From assembly GCA_036320915.1 (NCBI GenBank), contig JAXBDG010000005.1, forward strand, positions 1,116,001 to 1,180,000: a stretch of 64,000 nt of DNA, given 5' to 3'. The position numbers and the translations under genes were made by a program. Positions 39,441-50,145 of this stretch are shown piece after piece. This stretch comes from Linnemannia elongata (taxonomy: Eukaryota; Mortierellomycota; Mortierellomycetes; Mortierellales; Mortierellaceae). The notes below the pieces were generated by a model. That model saw only the letters and a program-made list of their open reading frames with translations, was not told where the DNA came from and did not search any database. The first letter of the stretch is position 1. Every line of letters starts with the position of its first letter.

Positions 39441-41288
39441 TTACTTCATGGTGGGCATGTTGACGGCAGAGACGTTGGCCTCGGCATCCTCGTGGCGCCA
39501 GAGGGCAGTGACGGTCTTGGTCGAGGTGTAGAAGCTAATTCCAGACTTGCCGTAGAAGTTGACGTCTCCGCGGATGGAGCCACGAGATCCGGTGAAGGAG
39601 AACATGGGCAATGGGACGGGGATGGGAACGTTGATACCGACCTGGCCAGCATCAACTTCGTTGGCGAACTTTCTGGCAGTGGCTCCGCTCTGGGTGAAGA
39701 TGGCGGTTCCGTTTCCGTACTGGTTCTTGTTGATGATGTCAATGGCCTCGTCCAAAGTATCGGCATTCAAGCAAACAAGGACGGGTCCAAAGATCTCCTC
39801 GCGGTAACACTCCATGTCGGTCTTGACATTGGTCAAGATGGAGGGTCCAATAAAGTTACCCTTCTCGTACTTCTGAACCTTGATGCCACGGCCGTCCAAG
39901 ATCAAATCAGCACCCTCCTTGACACCAGACTCAATGAGACGCTCAACGCGGGCAAGGGACTCGGGCGAGATCAAGGGACCGAGGTCAGCATCGGCCTCGA
40001 ATCCAGACGAGACCTTGAGCTGCTTGGCGCGCTCAACAAGCTCAGGGAGCCACTCCTGGGCCTTGCCGACAAAGACAACGGTCGAGAGAGCCATGCAGCG
40101 CTGACCGGCGGCACCAAAGGCGGCACCGGTAAGCTGGTTCAAGGTGTGGTTCTTGTTGGCATCAGGCATAATGATTCCATGGTTCTTGGCGCCCAAGTTG
40201 GCCTATTATGAGAAGAAAAAGAAAATTCAAATCAAATTAGAGTTGGGTTCTGGCGGAAAGAGGAAATGCAGTGACAAACCACTCGAGGACCAAACAATTG
40301 TGTAAAAGGAAGGAAAAAAAAAAAATAATGTACCTGGACACGCTTTCCGTTGCGGGAACCACGGTCGTGGATGTAGTGACCAGCCTGGTCGCTTCCGACG
40401 AAGGAGATGGCCTTGATGTGCTCATTATCGCAGATAAAGTTGACTGTGTCCCTGGCACCGTGGACAACGTTCAAAACACCGGCGGGGATGCCAGCCTTCT
40501 GGGCGAGCTCGGCAAGGATCATGGTTGCGCCGGGGTCCTTCTCGGAGGGCTTAATAATACAGGTGTTTCCGATGACGTTGGCAAGGGGGAACATCCAGAG
40601 GGGGATCATGGCGGGGAAGTTGAAGGGGGTGATACCGGCAACGACACCAAGGGGCTCGCGGATGGTGTAGGTGTCCATGTCGGTGGCGACCTCCAAGGTG
40701 TCACCCATGAGCAAGTGAGGGATGGCGCAAGCCGACTCGACGACCTGGAGACCACGGAGAACATCGCCGCGGGCATCGGCCAAGGTCTTGCCCTGCTCCA
40801 AGGTGATAGAGTGGGCAATTCTGTCCATGTTGTCGCGGATCAAGAGCTGGAGGTCGAGCATCTTGCGCTGACGGTGGAGGATCGAGGTCTTCTTCCAGGT
40901 CTTGAAGGCCTCAGCAGCCGAGTCGGCAGCGTACTTGAGCTCCTCAGGGGTGGCCTCGGGGACCAAGGTAACAATCTCTTGGGTGGCCTATTAGACCATG
41001 TTTCATATACACCATTTTTTCTGTGATGTTAGTTATGATTACAACAGATGACGAACTCCAGTCAGGGAGTGAGATGAACAATAAATGAGATGACAAAGAG
41101 ATGAGATTTACAGGGTTGCGGAGCTCGATCCACTTGTCGGTCTTTGAGTCGATGAACTCGCCGTTGATGAAGAGCTTTGTGCGGGGGATGGAAGCCTGGG
41201 CGGCATAAAGGGCGGGTCTCGAGGTGGAGAGGGCACGCTTGAAGGCAGGAGAGGCCGTGACCCGGCGCATAGCAGTGTAAGACAGCAT
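39441..41288 (-). CDS. Methylmalonate/malonate-semialdehyde dehydrogenase, CoA-acylating (ALDH6 family)
   Basis: Three exons on the minus strand, 41288-41112, 40987-40334 and 40202-39441, give 530 residues. The enzyme oxidises malonate semialdehyde or methylmalonate semialdehyde to acetyl- or propionyl-CoA in valine, beta-alanine and pyrimidine catabolism. Visible motifs: [42 protein letters not shown], and [16 protein letters not shown] with the catalytic Cys at residue 313, then [11 protein letters not shown] and the ALDH6 C-terminus [31 protein letters not shown]. The first 35 residues ([18 protein letters not shown]) are basic and Ser-rich, a likely mitochondrial presequence. A T30 tract lies on the sense strand about 110 bp upstream of the ATG. 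Confidence 0.95.
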
Positions 41289-41396
41289 GATGACTTGTAT
41301 GGGTGTTGAGGGGGAAGGGGTGGAGTGGAGTGGAGAGTGAGAGAGAAGGGTGAAGAAGAGAAGAAGAAAGGAAAAGGAAGGGTACTGGTAGCGATG

Positions 41397-41427
<31 letters not shown>

Positions 41428-42746
41428 CACACGGGTGGAGGGAGTTGTGTCCCCGTGGGAAAAAAAAAAGAAAGAACTATTACCCCACTTCCCCAAGGTG
41501 TGAGAAGGTGAGAAAGAAGTACCCGACCGTTGCTTCTGGGCACTCTGATTCGACCACTTCCAACCATCCCTGCCCGCCCCTTGTCCTGAACTGTACACCG
41601 TGTACTATGCTGCAGGTCATTCTGCCCTTTTTATGGTTGTGTCTCTAGTCCTCCTCATTTCAATCCCAGCAAAGGGGTAAATGGCGCCTTCCTTCATCAG
41701 CTCAATATCTCATCGCTCTCCGTTCTTTTAACTGTCACTTGCCTGTCACTAAGCTAATAGAGCCTAGGCTGTACTTTCAGAACTGTCTCCACATCGGACT
41801 TCACGTACCTTCAGACTTCTCCACAACTTCGCACATGGATTTCATTTGTACCTTCGACAACCATCTCAGGGCGTTATCATGTCTGGGATCTACCTCTTTT
41901 CATGGACATCTTTTGTATCATGAATGGGTTTAACGTGTGTCAACATAGGTGTGTCTTCGATAGGTTTCTTTGCGTCTACTTCAATAGTTTGGTCCGCACA
42001 GGCATTCATAAAGTCTTGAAGCACTCATTGTAGATTGTGCCTTGGAGACACGACCTGGCCATGACAACTCACAACCAGTCAACAACGTTCCAAAGTGGCG
42101 GCTTCTTCCGCAGTAACATCATCGTGTTAACCCCTTGTATGAGAGAAAGTACGACTCTTGACGGCAAAACCCAGACAAACAAAGGAAGGCGTTGTTGGCA
42201 ATGACCATGAAAGTGTCTTCAGCGAAAACAAAGGCATAGGCGCCCGCTATAGAAAGAAGGGGAAAGGTGGTCGAACTCTTAAGACACCCTACAAGTTATT
42301 ATCTGGGTGTTTGTACTTCTGAATGCATGAATGCATGAATGTGAGAATGAATTGATACATTGAAATAGGAGGCGAAATGAGAAGACGAAGTGCTGGGTGT
42401 GCACAAGGTTATAACGCCTGCCTAGCGACGAGACAAAAAATATAAGAACACCATTTCTTTCACTCGTTCCTTCTCAGTTCTTTAACCCATTCTCCTAGGG
42501 TATACACACACATACACTAAAGAAAGCAAAAGCATTAAAGGCAGTCCATACGCCTTTCTGCTTTGCTTCCAGGCCACCCTTCAATGACATTTTGAGGATC
42601 ATCCACCTCTTATCCATACTTTCGCTTTTCTCATCCTTACCCTATCACTCTCTTACCCTCATTCTTCAACAAAGCAACAGTAGCACATAACGTAGAAAGT
42701 CTCTTCACGTGCCGGTGTACAAATAAGGATCCAGTATGTTTATTTC
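41289..42746. other. Upstream region of the ALDH6 gene
   Basis: The ALDH6 promoter lies at the left end, pyrimidine-rich on the sense strand and including the A30 run (on +) at 41397-41426. The remainder, from 41650 to 42746, shows no supportable gene. A short tandem GAATGCAT repeat occurs near 42320. Confidence 0.5.
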
Positions 42747-45210
42747 TTACTTCCCCCTGAGGTCAACGATATCCAGATCCAGGTCAATCAGCTGCACATG
42801 TCCTTGATCGCACGCATCCTAAGAACATTCAGAAAAAAAACAGAGTCAGTTCAGCTCTTTGTCGTTTGCTTCGCCAGAAGGCTAACGATCGACGCGTTAA
42901 TCGATAGCTGGGGCATAATTGTCGGTGTGCCTTACGGTGTAAATATCGTCCTCGCCAGGATGTTGATGGAAGAGGGGTTTCTGACGGCAATTGGTAATGA
43001 CCTGCAATCCCGGGGGATCCGTCAGTCTAAACACACCATAACTAAAAGGGTTGAAAAAGAAAATATACTCGTCGCACAATTAACACCTGACACTGTGGCG
43101 GCCGTTTTCCATGTTCTGTTTCCTGAACCACATACTTGATCATGATTTTGCTTACTCTTTCTCGTGGCTAGGGGCACAAACGATCGCAATGGCTTCTGGG
43201 AGCATCAACTGGTACGAGCAGTGGGTATGAAGGTCGACAGAACTCATGAAGCAGGTTTGCGTTGGGTGCGTCTATCGTGAGCACGGACGCAACAATGTCG
43301 AAACGTTAGTTTCGATCCATGGGATATCCGCCAGCATGATATGAGTCAGCACATGCGTAAGAGACACCTACATGGATCCATCCCAGGGTCATGAGGTCCC
43401 GTTCACTTTGATATTCAAAGAGCTCGTCCTCGTTTGTTGTCGAGCATGTGTCCGAGGTTGCCGTCTGCTTGGGAATAATCAACGTGGTAACAGTCAGTTT
43501 GTTGCGGGACTATCGTTCAACAATAAATGATATAAACGCGATTAGTAGTTGAAGGAAATCGTGAAATAGGAGAGTGTCGGCTAACGGTACAAATTCGATC
43601 CGCAATCTAATCGGCGATGCATACCAACACTCCTGCAAGAATACCGCATGTCTCCAGCTTCCTGTTCGTGTTGGGTCGGACAATGTTCAAGAATCTGTCC
43701 AGTAGTCGCACAGGAACGATCAACGTTCTCAGTCCCTGGGAAAATTCTATGAACAGGCGCAAAAAAATGAACAGCAAATAATTAGGTGTGTGCTGCTTGT
43801 ATCATTGGACGCGACAATATCTTGCAGCCTCAACTTGTCCTGAAACGCACCATGAACATCCTCCTCGATCTGGATCTTTGGTGGGAGCCTTGGCGCAGTA
43901 CTCTGAGCGACAGGTTTCCTTGGCAGTGCAGGTGGCGGTCCAGTTGGAGTAGGTACAAACGATTGTGGTCGAGTAACAGTAGGCGCTGATACGTCAGGTC
44001 TGTCCACATCAATTGTAAAAGTAAGGATGAGGTGAAAGGTTAGTATTTTCAAACATTAACGAGTGTTTCCCAGTGCCCAAAGAAGCTGAAGAAAAATCCA
44101 TTCTTACCTTGGATGGTGTTGACGCTTGTACTCTGGATATTGGATCTAAACATGATTATAGGGCAGTGTTGTCAGTGCTAATTCCTTGCCTAATACACAT
44201 TCGGCATTAAGGTCATTGTTACGCCAAGGAAGTCAGTGTTACCTCGCTTAGTCCATCTGCACCGTTATAGTCCTGCTGATAAGTATGCCGATGTTGAGTC
44301 GTCTGTGTTGCGTTGACTCCCGGCACCCCTTCCAATGCCTTTGCAAGTGTCCATCCCGGGGCTGGTTGTACGCTTGCCCATTCCAGATCATGTCTTTCCT
44401 TAGCCGCCCTGTCAGCTTCATGTCGGTGGTGTGAATCACTATGTTGGCGAAGCATATCCACAGCCTGCATCGCCTGAATTTGCGCCTGTATCTGTGCCTG
44501 CCGCGTTTCATCCCGCTGCTTGATGTATTGTTGGTACTCCTGATACTTCTCCTCCAGTGCTGGCTTTAGTGCCCCAATCTCTGTCATCGCAACCATAGCG
44601 CTCTAAAGGGTAGTGAAAAAGTGAATAGATTTAGTGAATCGCTACTACCTATCGGAAATCACCAAGTAGTGAAGAAAGTAGACATGTTAAAGGCCATGAA
44701 CAATGTGTCTGTACCTTTTTGAGACTGAGCATGGAGGTCTTGTATGCCGGTTGACCATACTCTACGTGTTTACTGAGCTCATTGATGACAAGACTGGAAG
44801 AAGAGAAAGGTCGGTTGAATACTCAGCAGCTTTTAGTTCCCCGTTCATGATCATCGTCGCGCATAGTTCGGTCACTCAAGACTACATACTTGCAGAATCT
44901 CATGTAGAGAATATAAGACGTTTGTAGGTCGCCCTCCTGCTGATAGATCTTTGCCTATAAAAACGAGAAACAACATATCTCTTCGAGTGAGCTTCGCTTT
45001 CTAGTCGGTGCTCCAAATGATAGTAATGCTGTGAGAAAGCGCTGCTCGACTGAAGAAGACGAATAAAACAGAGTTGAAGTGTACCTGTTTGAAGAGTTGC
45101 TCGGCAGAGCGAATGTAGAATCGAATGGGGGTGGATTCGACTGGGGCGATCTTTGCTCTGTCGTTGAGTTCCTTGACCGAGAAGCACTTTTCGACCTTAT
45201 TCCCGCGCAT
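42747..45210 (-). CDS. AMSH/STAMBP-like JAMM metalloprotease (K63-specific deubiquitinase)
   Basis: Eleven exons on the minus strand: 45210-45085, 44954-44890, 44793-44715, 44602-44243, 44145-44108, 43999-43851, 43746-43625, 43509-43372, 43271-43156, 43041-42936 and 42818-42747, giving 456 residues. The N-terminal MIT/USP8-dimer domain (about 10-90) reads [10 protein letters not shown]...[20 protein letters not shown]...[15 protein letters not shown], followed by a Gln-rich coiled coil (about 95-140) and a Pro-rich linker. The MPN+ domain begins at [18 protein letters not shown] and carries the catalytic Glu (LETCGILAG), H359-x-H361-x10-D372 ([15 protein letters not shown]) and the AMSH second zinc site ([11 protein letters not shown]). 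AMSH removes K63-linked ubiquitin from cargo at ESCRT-bearing endosomes. The ends of exon 6 and the start of exon 7 are the least certain splice choices. The first ATG gives a short leader. Confidence 0.88.
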
Positions 45211-45527
45211 GCTGTCTATTTGGTTGCCTTTATGTCTGATGGCGGATGGGTGTGTGGGTATTGTCGACGTTGTGATGATGTTTCGAGAAGAGGATGTGCC
45301 AAGCAAAGTGAAGCTCACAAAAACGAAAAAAAAAAACCCAGTACGTGACGTCTTTTTTTTTCACTTGGCGAAACGTGGCAAAGAAAGAAGAGTCGAGAAG
45401 ATAGAAAAAAGAAGCATCAAAGATCTGTTTATTTTGCCTGGGAAGGTAATGGCTGAGAGCGTGTACAAAGTAGATAAGATAAGATGCATGGATGTTGAAG
45501 TGTGCTATGAAAGGTAGGCGAAGACGT
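45211..45527. other. Short intergenic space
   Basis: This holds the start region of the AMSH-like gene and the 3' end of the crystallin-like gene. Nothing else is seen. Confidence 0.4.
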
Positions 45528-46220
45528 CTACTTGGTGATGAAGACCGAACGAGGGTTCATTCTCCTATGTGAGCTCATACCACCGCTGGACTCGAGGATC
45601 ATTGAACCCTGGCAGCGAGGACCGGGGTAGAAGCGATAGTGGAGATCACCCTGGAAGGACATAAAGGCGCTTCCGTCCAAGTTGATGCAACCCATACCTC
45701 TATACTTCTCGTTGTCACCAGCAAAGTTGGGGCGAGACCAGGTGACGAGGGAGTATCTGTTCACATTGCCATCGCCACCATCGCTCTTAAGCATCTTGAC
45801 CGAGCGGGGGTAGATAATGGGATCAATGCGGCGAACAGGGGCGGTGCTGGAGGCAAACAGCGTCTTCTGGCTGCAGCGAAGGTCTCCGTAGAAGACATAC
45901 TGAGTATTGGAATCTCCTTCGAAACTGCCGACGGCTCCACCATCAAGTTTGTAGCAACCAGGGGTGTTCTTGGTCCTTTGCTTGTGACCCTTCAGTCCGG
46001 GTGAAGACCAGGCAGTGAAGCCTGAGCTTGATGCGCGATCATGGTCGTGAGTAATCTCAACCTCGGCGTCCTCGGTGGCTATAACCGCGGCGGCGACGGG
46101 GACAATGTTGGATACAATAGGGGCGCTATCAACGTTTAGATCATGCGCGGGTACGACCATTATCTCGGCGGCCACGAAGGCCATGATGGCCGGGATGGAG
46201 AGGAAATATGCTATCTTCAT
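45528..46220 (-). CDS. Secreted two-repeat beta/gamma-crystallin-like protein
   Basis: Single exon, 230 residues. The start MKIAYFLSIPAIMAFVAAEI is a clear signal peptide. After a linker of about 60 residues come two homologous repeats of about 75 residues. Each has W-S-x-P, then G-C-x-x-L-D-G-x-A-x-x-S-F-(E/Q)-G-D, Y-x-F-Y, R-C, and ends P-R-S-V. The paired Cys in each repeat probably form disulfides. The fold assignment to beta/gamma crystallins is an inference from size, aromatic spacing and duplication; a lectin or inhibitor fold is possible. Such small secreted proteins are common in early-diverging fungi, and their function is unknown to me. A poly(A)52 tract on the sense strand lies about 310 bp upstream. 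Confidence 0.75.
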   Translation of the reverse strand: MKIAYFLSIPAIMAFVAAEIMVVPAHDLNVDSAPIVSNIVPVAAAVIATEDAEVEITHDHDRASSSGFTAWSSPGLKGHKQRTKNTPGCYKLDGGAVGSFEGDSNTQYVFYGDLRCSQKTLFASSTAPVRRIDPIIYPRSVKMLKSDGGDGNVNRYSLVTWSRPNFAGDNEKYRGMGCINLDGSAFMSFQGDLHYRFYPGPRCQGSMILESSGGMSSHRRMNPRSVFITK

Positions 46221-46530
46221 GGTATTGGTGTTGTATGGTGAGGAGTGAGGATGTAAGAGAAGAGTTGGGTGCAGCAAGACTTTTATAGTGAAAAAAACAG
46301 AGTAAAAAAAGAACAGCAATCCGCATGCATGTAGGAACATGCAACATTATGCGAATCAAATGCTTGTCAGTCGCGTCGGATGACACTCTGCTTACCTGGT
46401 ACATTTGCCCATAGGCGGCCGAAGGGGAAAAAATCTAGATCTGTATGAGGGCTCGCTGGTGTTCGTAGTAAATGTATATGCCGGGGTTCTTTGCAGGGTT
46501 TGGCCTCACTGACATGCCTCCCCTAGAGTT

Positions 46531-46585
<55 letters not shown>

Positions 46586-48183
46586 GGCAGGTGAACCTGA
46601 TCCAGTTCCAGGTATCTCCTTCTGTTGGCCGTTCTTCCCTTTTCATGCCTCGTTGGATGCACTACCTGGGATCGACGGGAATCATGAAATGAGATGACTG
46701 AATGTCTATTTTCGGGGTTGCAACTCCTGTCCTGTACCGTATCCTCTTCCTTCTCATCCTAAAATATGCTCGCTCTCTTTTTCGATCAAACACACCCCGC
46801 ATTAATTGCTACTTCTGGTGGCCTGCATGCTGGCTGATGGCTGCTGTCTTGGCTGGCTGGCTACTCCATCCAATACAAAATGGTCGTGTGCTCCAACAGC
46901 GCACACAATACCCCATTTTCGTCCTATTCGTCTGGAAACAGATCCGGGTGTGGCGTTAGCAAACAAAACAAGTTCAAAAGCGATGAAAAGATTCATTTTC
47001 GGGATGCTGACACACTTCCAATGCGACTACTTTGTTCCAGGTGCCCTGACACTCTCTGATCGTTGATCACTTTGCTTTTTCGAACCTGAGCATTGGAGAA
47101 AACAAGAAAAACAGGGACCGAAGCTATCTTCCAACAAAAGCGCAAGGTTGACCCCATGTGCCCCCGGGAAGACACCCTGTTAGCCTATTGCATTGTTGTT
47201 TTTGTCTTGAGAATCTGGATTGTCCAACACAAACAATAAAAAAAGAAGCTCAGTTTTCTAAACTATTTTTTTTTTTTGTTGTTGGTTTTGACTTTGGAAT
47301 TTCCAGTTAGTCTCATCTTGCAGGGCTGTTTAGATGTGTGAACAGCGTGGAGGTTGTGTACGTGAGCTTGAGTTTACGTCCAAGACGCTTGGGGACCCCA
47401 ACCCGGCAGTTCGGAATCCAATGAGAACTGTTCCCTGGTTTCTCCTTTCCTCCGTCTGGAGTGCACCTTCTTGCCCATGTGCACCAACGATTGGCTAGAC
47501 ATGGTCGACGTTCTTCCAATTGAAGGAGGCTATCTTGTCAATGAAACAAGCTAAAACAACCATCCAAAGGGCCAAAGGTCGAGGGTTTAGAAAATAGGAG
47601 AAAAGAAAAGGAAGACAATTTGTTTCCTAGCGGACTATGTTTTTTTTTGTCTGTGTTTGTGTGCCTTGCCTTACTTGCTCTGTACTTCTCTTCTCTCTCT
47701 TGACCCAGATTTCTGATCTGTGTAGCGTGCTACAGCAATGTTACCGACTCTCCCCCTGTTGGACCGAGCCAACCCACCCATCCATCATCATCATCATCAT
47801 CATCATTCAAAGGAAGCTTCGCCAGGGTTTTGCTGAGTAGCGTGAGCTCCTTTTCGATGTCCGTTTTTTTCTTTTCATATGAGTACCTGCTCCTTTTCTA
47901 CCCTGTGTTACGTTCTGCTGAGCTACACAAACACTACTATATACTGGGTACTACTACTCCCTTCTACTTCTGCCCCTCCTCCCCCAGCCTACCTCTCAAT
48001 CATATAAGTAGACCGGTGTCTCCCACCGTTTTTTGTTGTTGTTTCTACATTGTCAAAGCCAATCTCACCAAACCACCACTCCCTCTTCCTTTCTTCGTCC
48101 CCTCCTATTCTTAACCTTCATCATCACTCATCACCACATCACTTTCCTCTTTCTTTAGCCCATCCTCCGCACTCTTTTCCAAA
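46221..48183. other. Divergent upstream region of crystallin-like and PiT transporter genes
   Basis: It contains the T52 run at 46533-46584, a (CAT)n/(ATC)n repeat near 47783-47805, and C/T-rich sequence from about 48050 to 48180 before the transporter ATG. No protein or RNA gene is supported. Confidence 0.5.
46533..46584. repeat. T52 homopolymer (A52 on the minus strand)
   Basis: The longest homopolymer in the window. Its A side lies on the sense strand of the crystallin-like gene, unlike the other tracts, which put T on the sense strand. It could be the tail of a minus-strand retroposed sequence. Confidence 0.9.
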
Positions 48184-49737
48184 ATGATGCTCCCCGGTGA
48201 TTACACCTTCCTCTTTGCCCTCGGCATGATCTTTGCCTTCATGGACAGTTTCGGTATCGGAGCCAACGATGTCAGTAACTCGTTCGGTGCCGCTGTCGGT
48301 TCTGGCGCCCTGAACCTCAAGCAGGCTGTCTTCATTGCCTCGATCTGCGAGTTCCTCGGTGCTTTCCTCATGGGTTCCTCTACCGCCGACACTATCAAAG
48401 GCGGTCTCATCGATGTCGGTCTCTTCAAAGATCAGCCCGAGTTGCTCATGCTCGCCATGGTCTGCTCCCTCGTCGGCTCCTCCACTTGGGTCCTCTTTGC
48501 CTCCTCCCGCGGACTCCCTGTTTCCACTACCCACTCCATCGTCGGAGCCATTACTGGTGCCGGTATTGCTGGCTTTGGCTTCACCGCTGTCAAGTGGGGT
48601 GGTGTTGGAACCATTGTTCTCTCCTGGTTGATCTCCCCCCTTATTGCCGGTGCCGTCACTGCCCTCATCTTCCTCTTCACTCGGTTTATCATCCTCAAGC
48701 ACAAGAACTCACTCGACCGTGGTCTGACCGCTATCCCCTACTATTTTGCTGTCACCATCGCCATCAACGTCTTCTACATCATCTTCAAGGGCTCCCCCGG
48801 TCTCAGCATCTCCAAGTTGCCCATCGGTGGTATCATCGGTATCTCTTTCGGTATTGCCCTCCTCGTCTTCCTCTGGTGCAATTTCTTCCTCAAGGTCTAC
48901 CTCCGCCGCAAGCTTGAGGATGAGGAGCCACTCAAGTGGTACCACGCCTTCTACGTCCGCTTCGTCTCCACCCGTACCCACCCCACCGACCTCGAAGATG
49001 TCTCTGCCACCGATAAGGATGGCAAGCTCGCCACCGAAACCGGTATCGAGTCTGACGGCTCTGTCAACAGCGGTCTTGCTGCCCTCGAGGACAAGCCCCT
49101 CACTTTCCTCCAGAAGCTCAAGAAGAAGGCCTTCCACGGTCTAAACCAGGACATCACCGCCAACACCGAGGAGGTCGACAACCTCCACGACAAGGCCACT
49201 CGCTACGAGCCCAAGACCGAGCAACTCTTCTGTACCCTCCAGGTCCTCACTGCCTGTTTCGCGTCCTTTGCCCACGGTTCCAACGATGTCGCCAACGCCA
49301 TCGGTCCCCTGACCACCATCTACTATGTTTGGCAGCACGGCATGGTCGACATCTCCGGTACAGCCCCCGTCCCCGCCTGGATCCTTGCCTACGGTGGTAT
49401 TGCTATCGATATCGGTCTCCTTACCTTCGGTTACAGAGTCATGGCCACCTTGGGTAACAACATCTGCTTCGTCTCGCCCTCCCGTGGCTTCTCGCTCTCC
49501 CTCGGTACCTCCCTCACTGTCTTGACCTGCTCCAAGCTCGGTCTCCCTGTCTCGACCACCCACTGTATCACTGGTGCCACCACCTCCGTCGGTCTCGTAT
49601 CCGGAGGCGGTATCAAGTCCGTCAATTGGAAGGTTCTCGGTCTCATTGCCTCTTCCTGGATCTTCACACTCCCCGCTGCCGGAACTGTCTCAGGTCTCCT
49701 CTTTGCCTTGATCATCAACTCCCCTCACAAGGCCTAA
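48184..49737 (+). CDS. PHO89: Inorganic phosphate transporter, PiT family (PHO89-like Na+/Pi symporter)
   Basis: Single exon, 517 residues. The two PiT signatures are present as an inverted-repeat pair: GANDVSNSFG (about 26-35) in the N-terminal half and GSNDVANAIGP in the C-terminal half. Each half also has GLPVSTTH-(S/C)-I, another hallmark. About ten to twelve hydrophobic segments flank a hydrophilic loop of about 120 residues (roughly 240-360) containing LQKLKKKAFHGLNQDI. Fungal PHO89 proteins take up phosphate at the plasma membrane, usually Na+-coupled and induced by phosphate starvation. The gene has no intron, while most neighbours have several, and nearly all codons end in C or T, which suggests strong expression. 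I see no convincing Pho4 CACGTG site in the 1.5 kb upstream. Confidence 0.95.
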   Translation: MMLPGDYTFLFALGMIFAFMDSFGIGANDVSNSFGAAVGSGALNLKQAVFIASICEFLGAFLMGSSTADTIKGGLIDVGLFKDQPELLMLAMVCSLVGSSTWVLFASSRGLPVSTTHSIVGAITGAGIAGFGFTAVKWGGVGTIVLSWLISPLIAGAVTALIFLFTRFIILKHKNSLDRGLTAIPYYFAVTIAINVFYIIFKGSPGLSISKLPIGGIIGISFGIALLVFLWCNFFLKVYLRRKLEDEEPLKWYHAFYVRFVSTRTHPTDLEDVSATDKDGKLATETGIESDGSVNSGLAALEDKPLTFLQKLKKKAFHGLNQDITANTEEVDNLHDKATRYEPKTEQLFCTLQVLTACFASFAHGSNDVANAIGPLTTIYYVWQHGMVDISGTAPVPAWILAYGGIAIDIGLLTFGYRVMATLGNNICFVSPSRGFSLSLGTSLTVLTCSKLGLPVSTTHCITGATTSVGLVSGGGIKSVNWKVLGLIASSWIFTLPAAGTVSGLLFALIINSPHKA

Positions 49738-49970
49738 AAGTGACCAAGAAGCACCTCTCCTCCTCCCAACACACCACATATACCATAGCAACAGTCTCTC
49801 TTTTCTTATTTTTCTTTCTTCCATTTTCTCTTGTACAATATCACCTACCAATTTCATACATAGCATTGTATTTTTTTCAGAATATAAAAGCCTTTGTTAT
49901 TCTCACATATCCATATTACTATTTTGGTATAATAAGGAGAGGAGGTAGTACTAATGGTATCATTGACACT

Positions 49971-50079
49971 TTAAAACGTAGAGACATCCTTGCTAGCCCA
50001 GTCATCCTTGATTAGATCGGCAGCTTTCTCAGCAAGCATCACTGTTCCTGCGGCCGTGTGACCTAAACGCAATAAAAAG

Positions 50080-50145
<66 letters not shown>

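Noticed and set aside
39399..41026. 270- and 251-codon + strand frames
   Set aside because: They lie antisense to the ALDH6 exons and are explained by its codon usage.
46435..46662. 75-codon frame with a poly-Lys run
   Set aside because: It is created by translating the A52 homopolymer.
48139..49137. Long open frames antisense to the PiT transporter
   Set aside because: They are shadows of its strong codon bias; translations are Glu/Asp/Gly-rich without domains.
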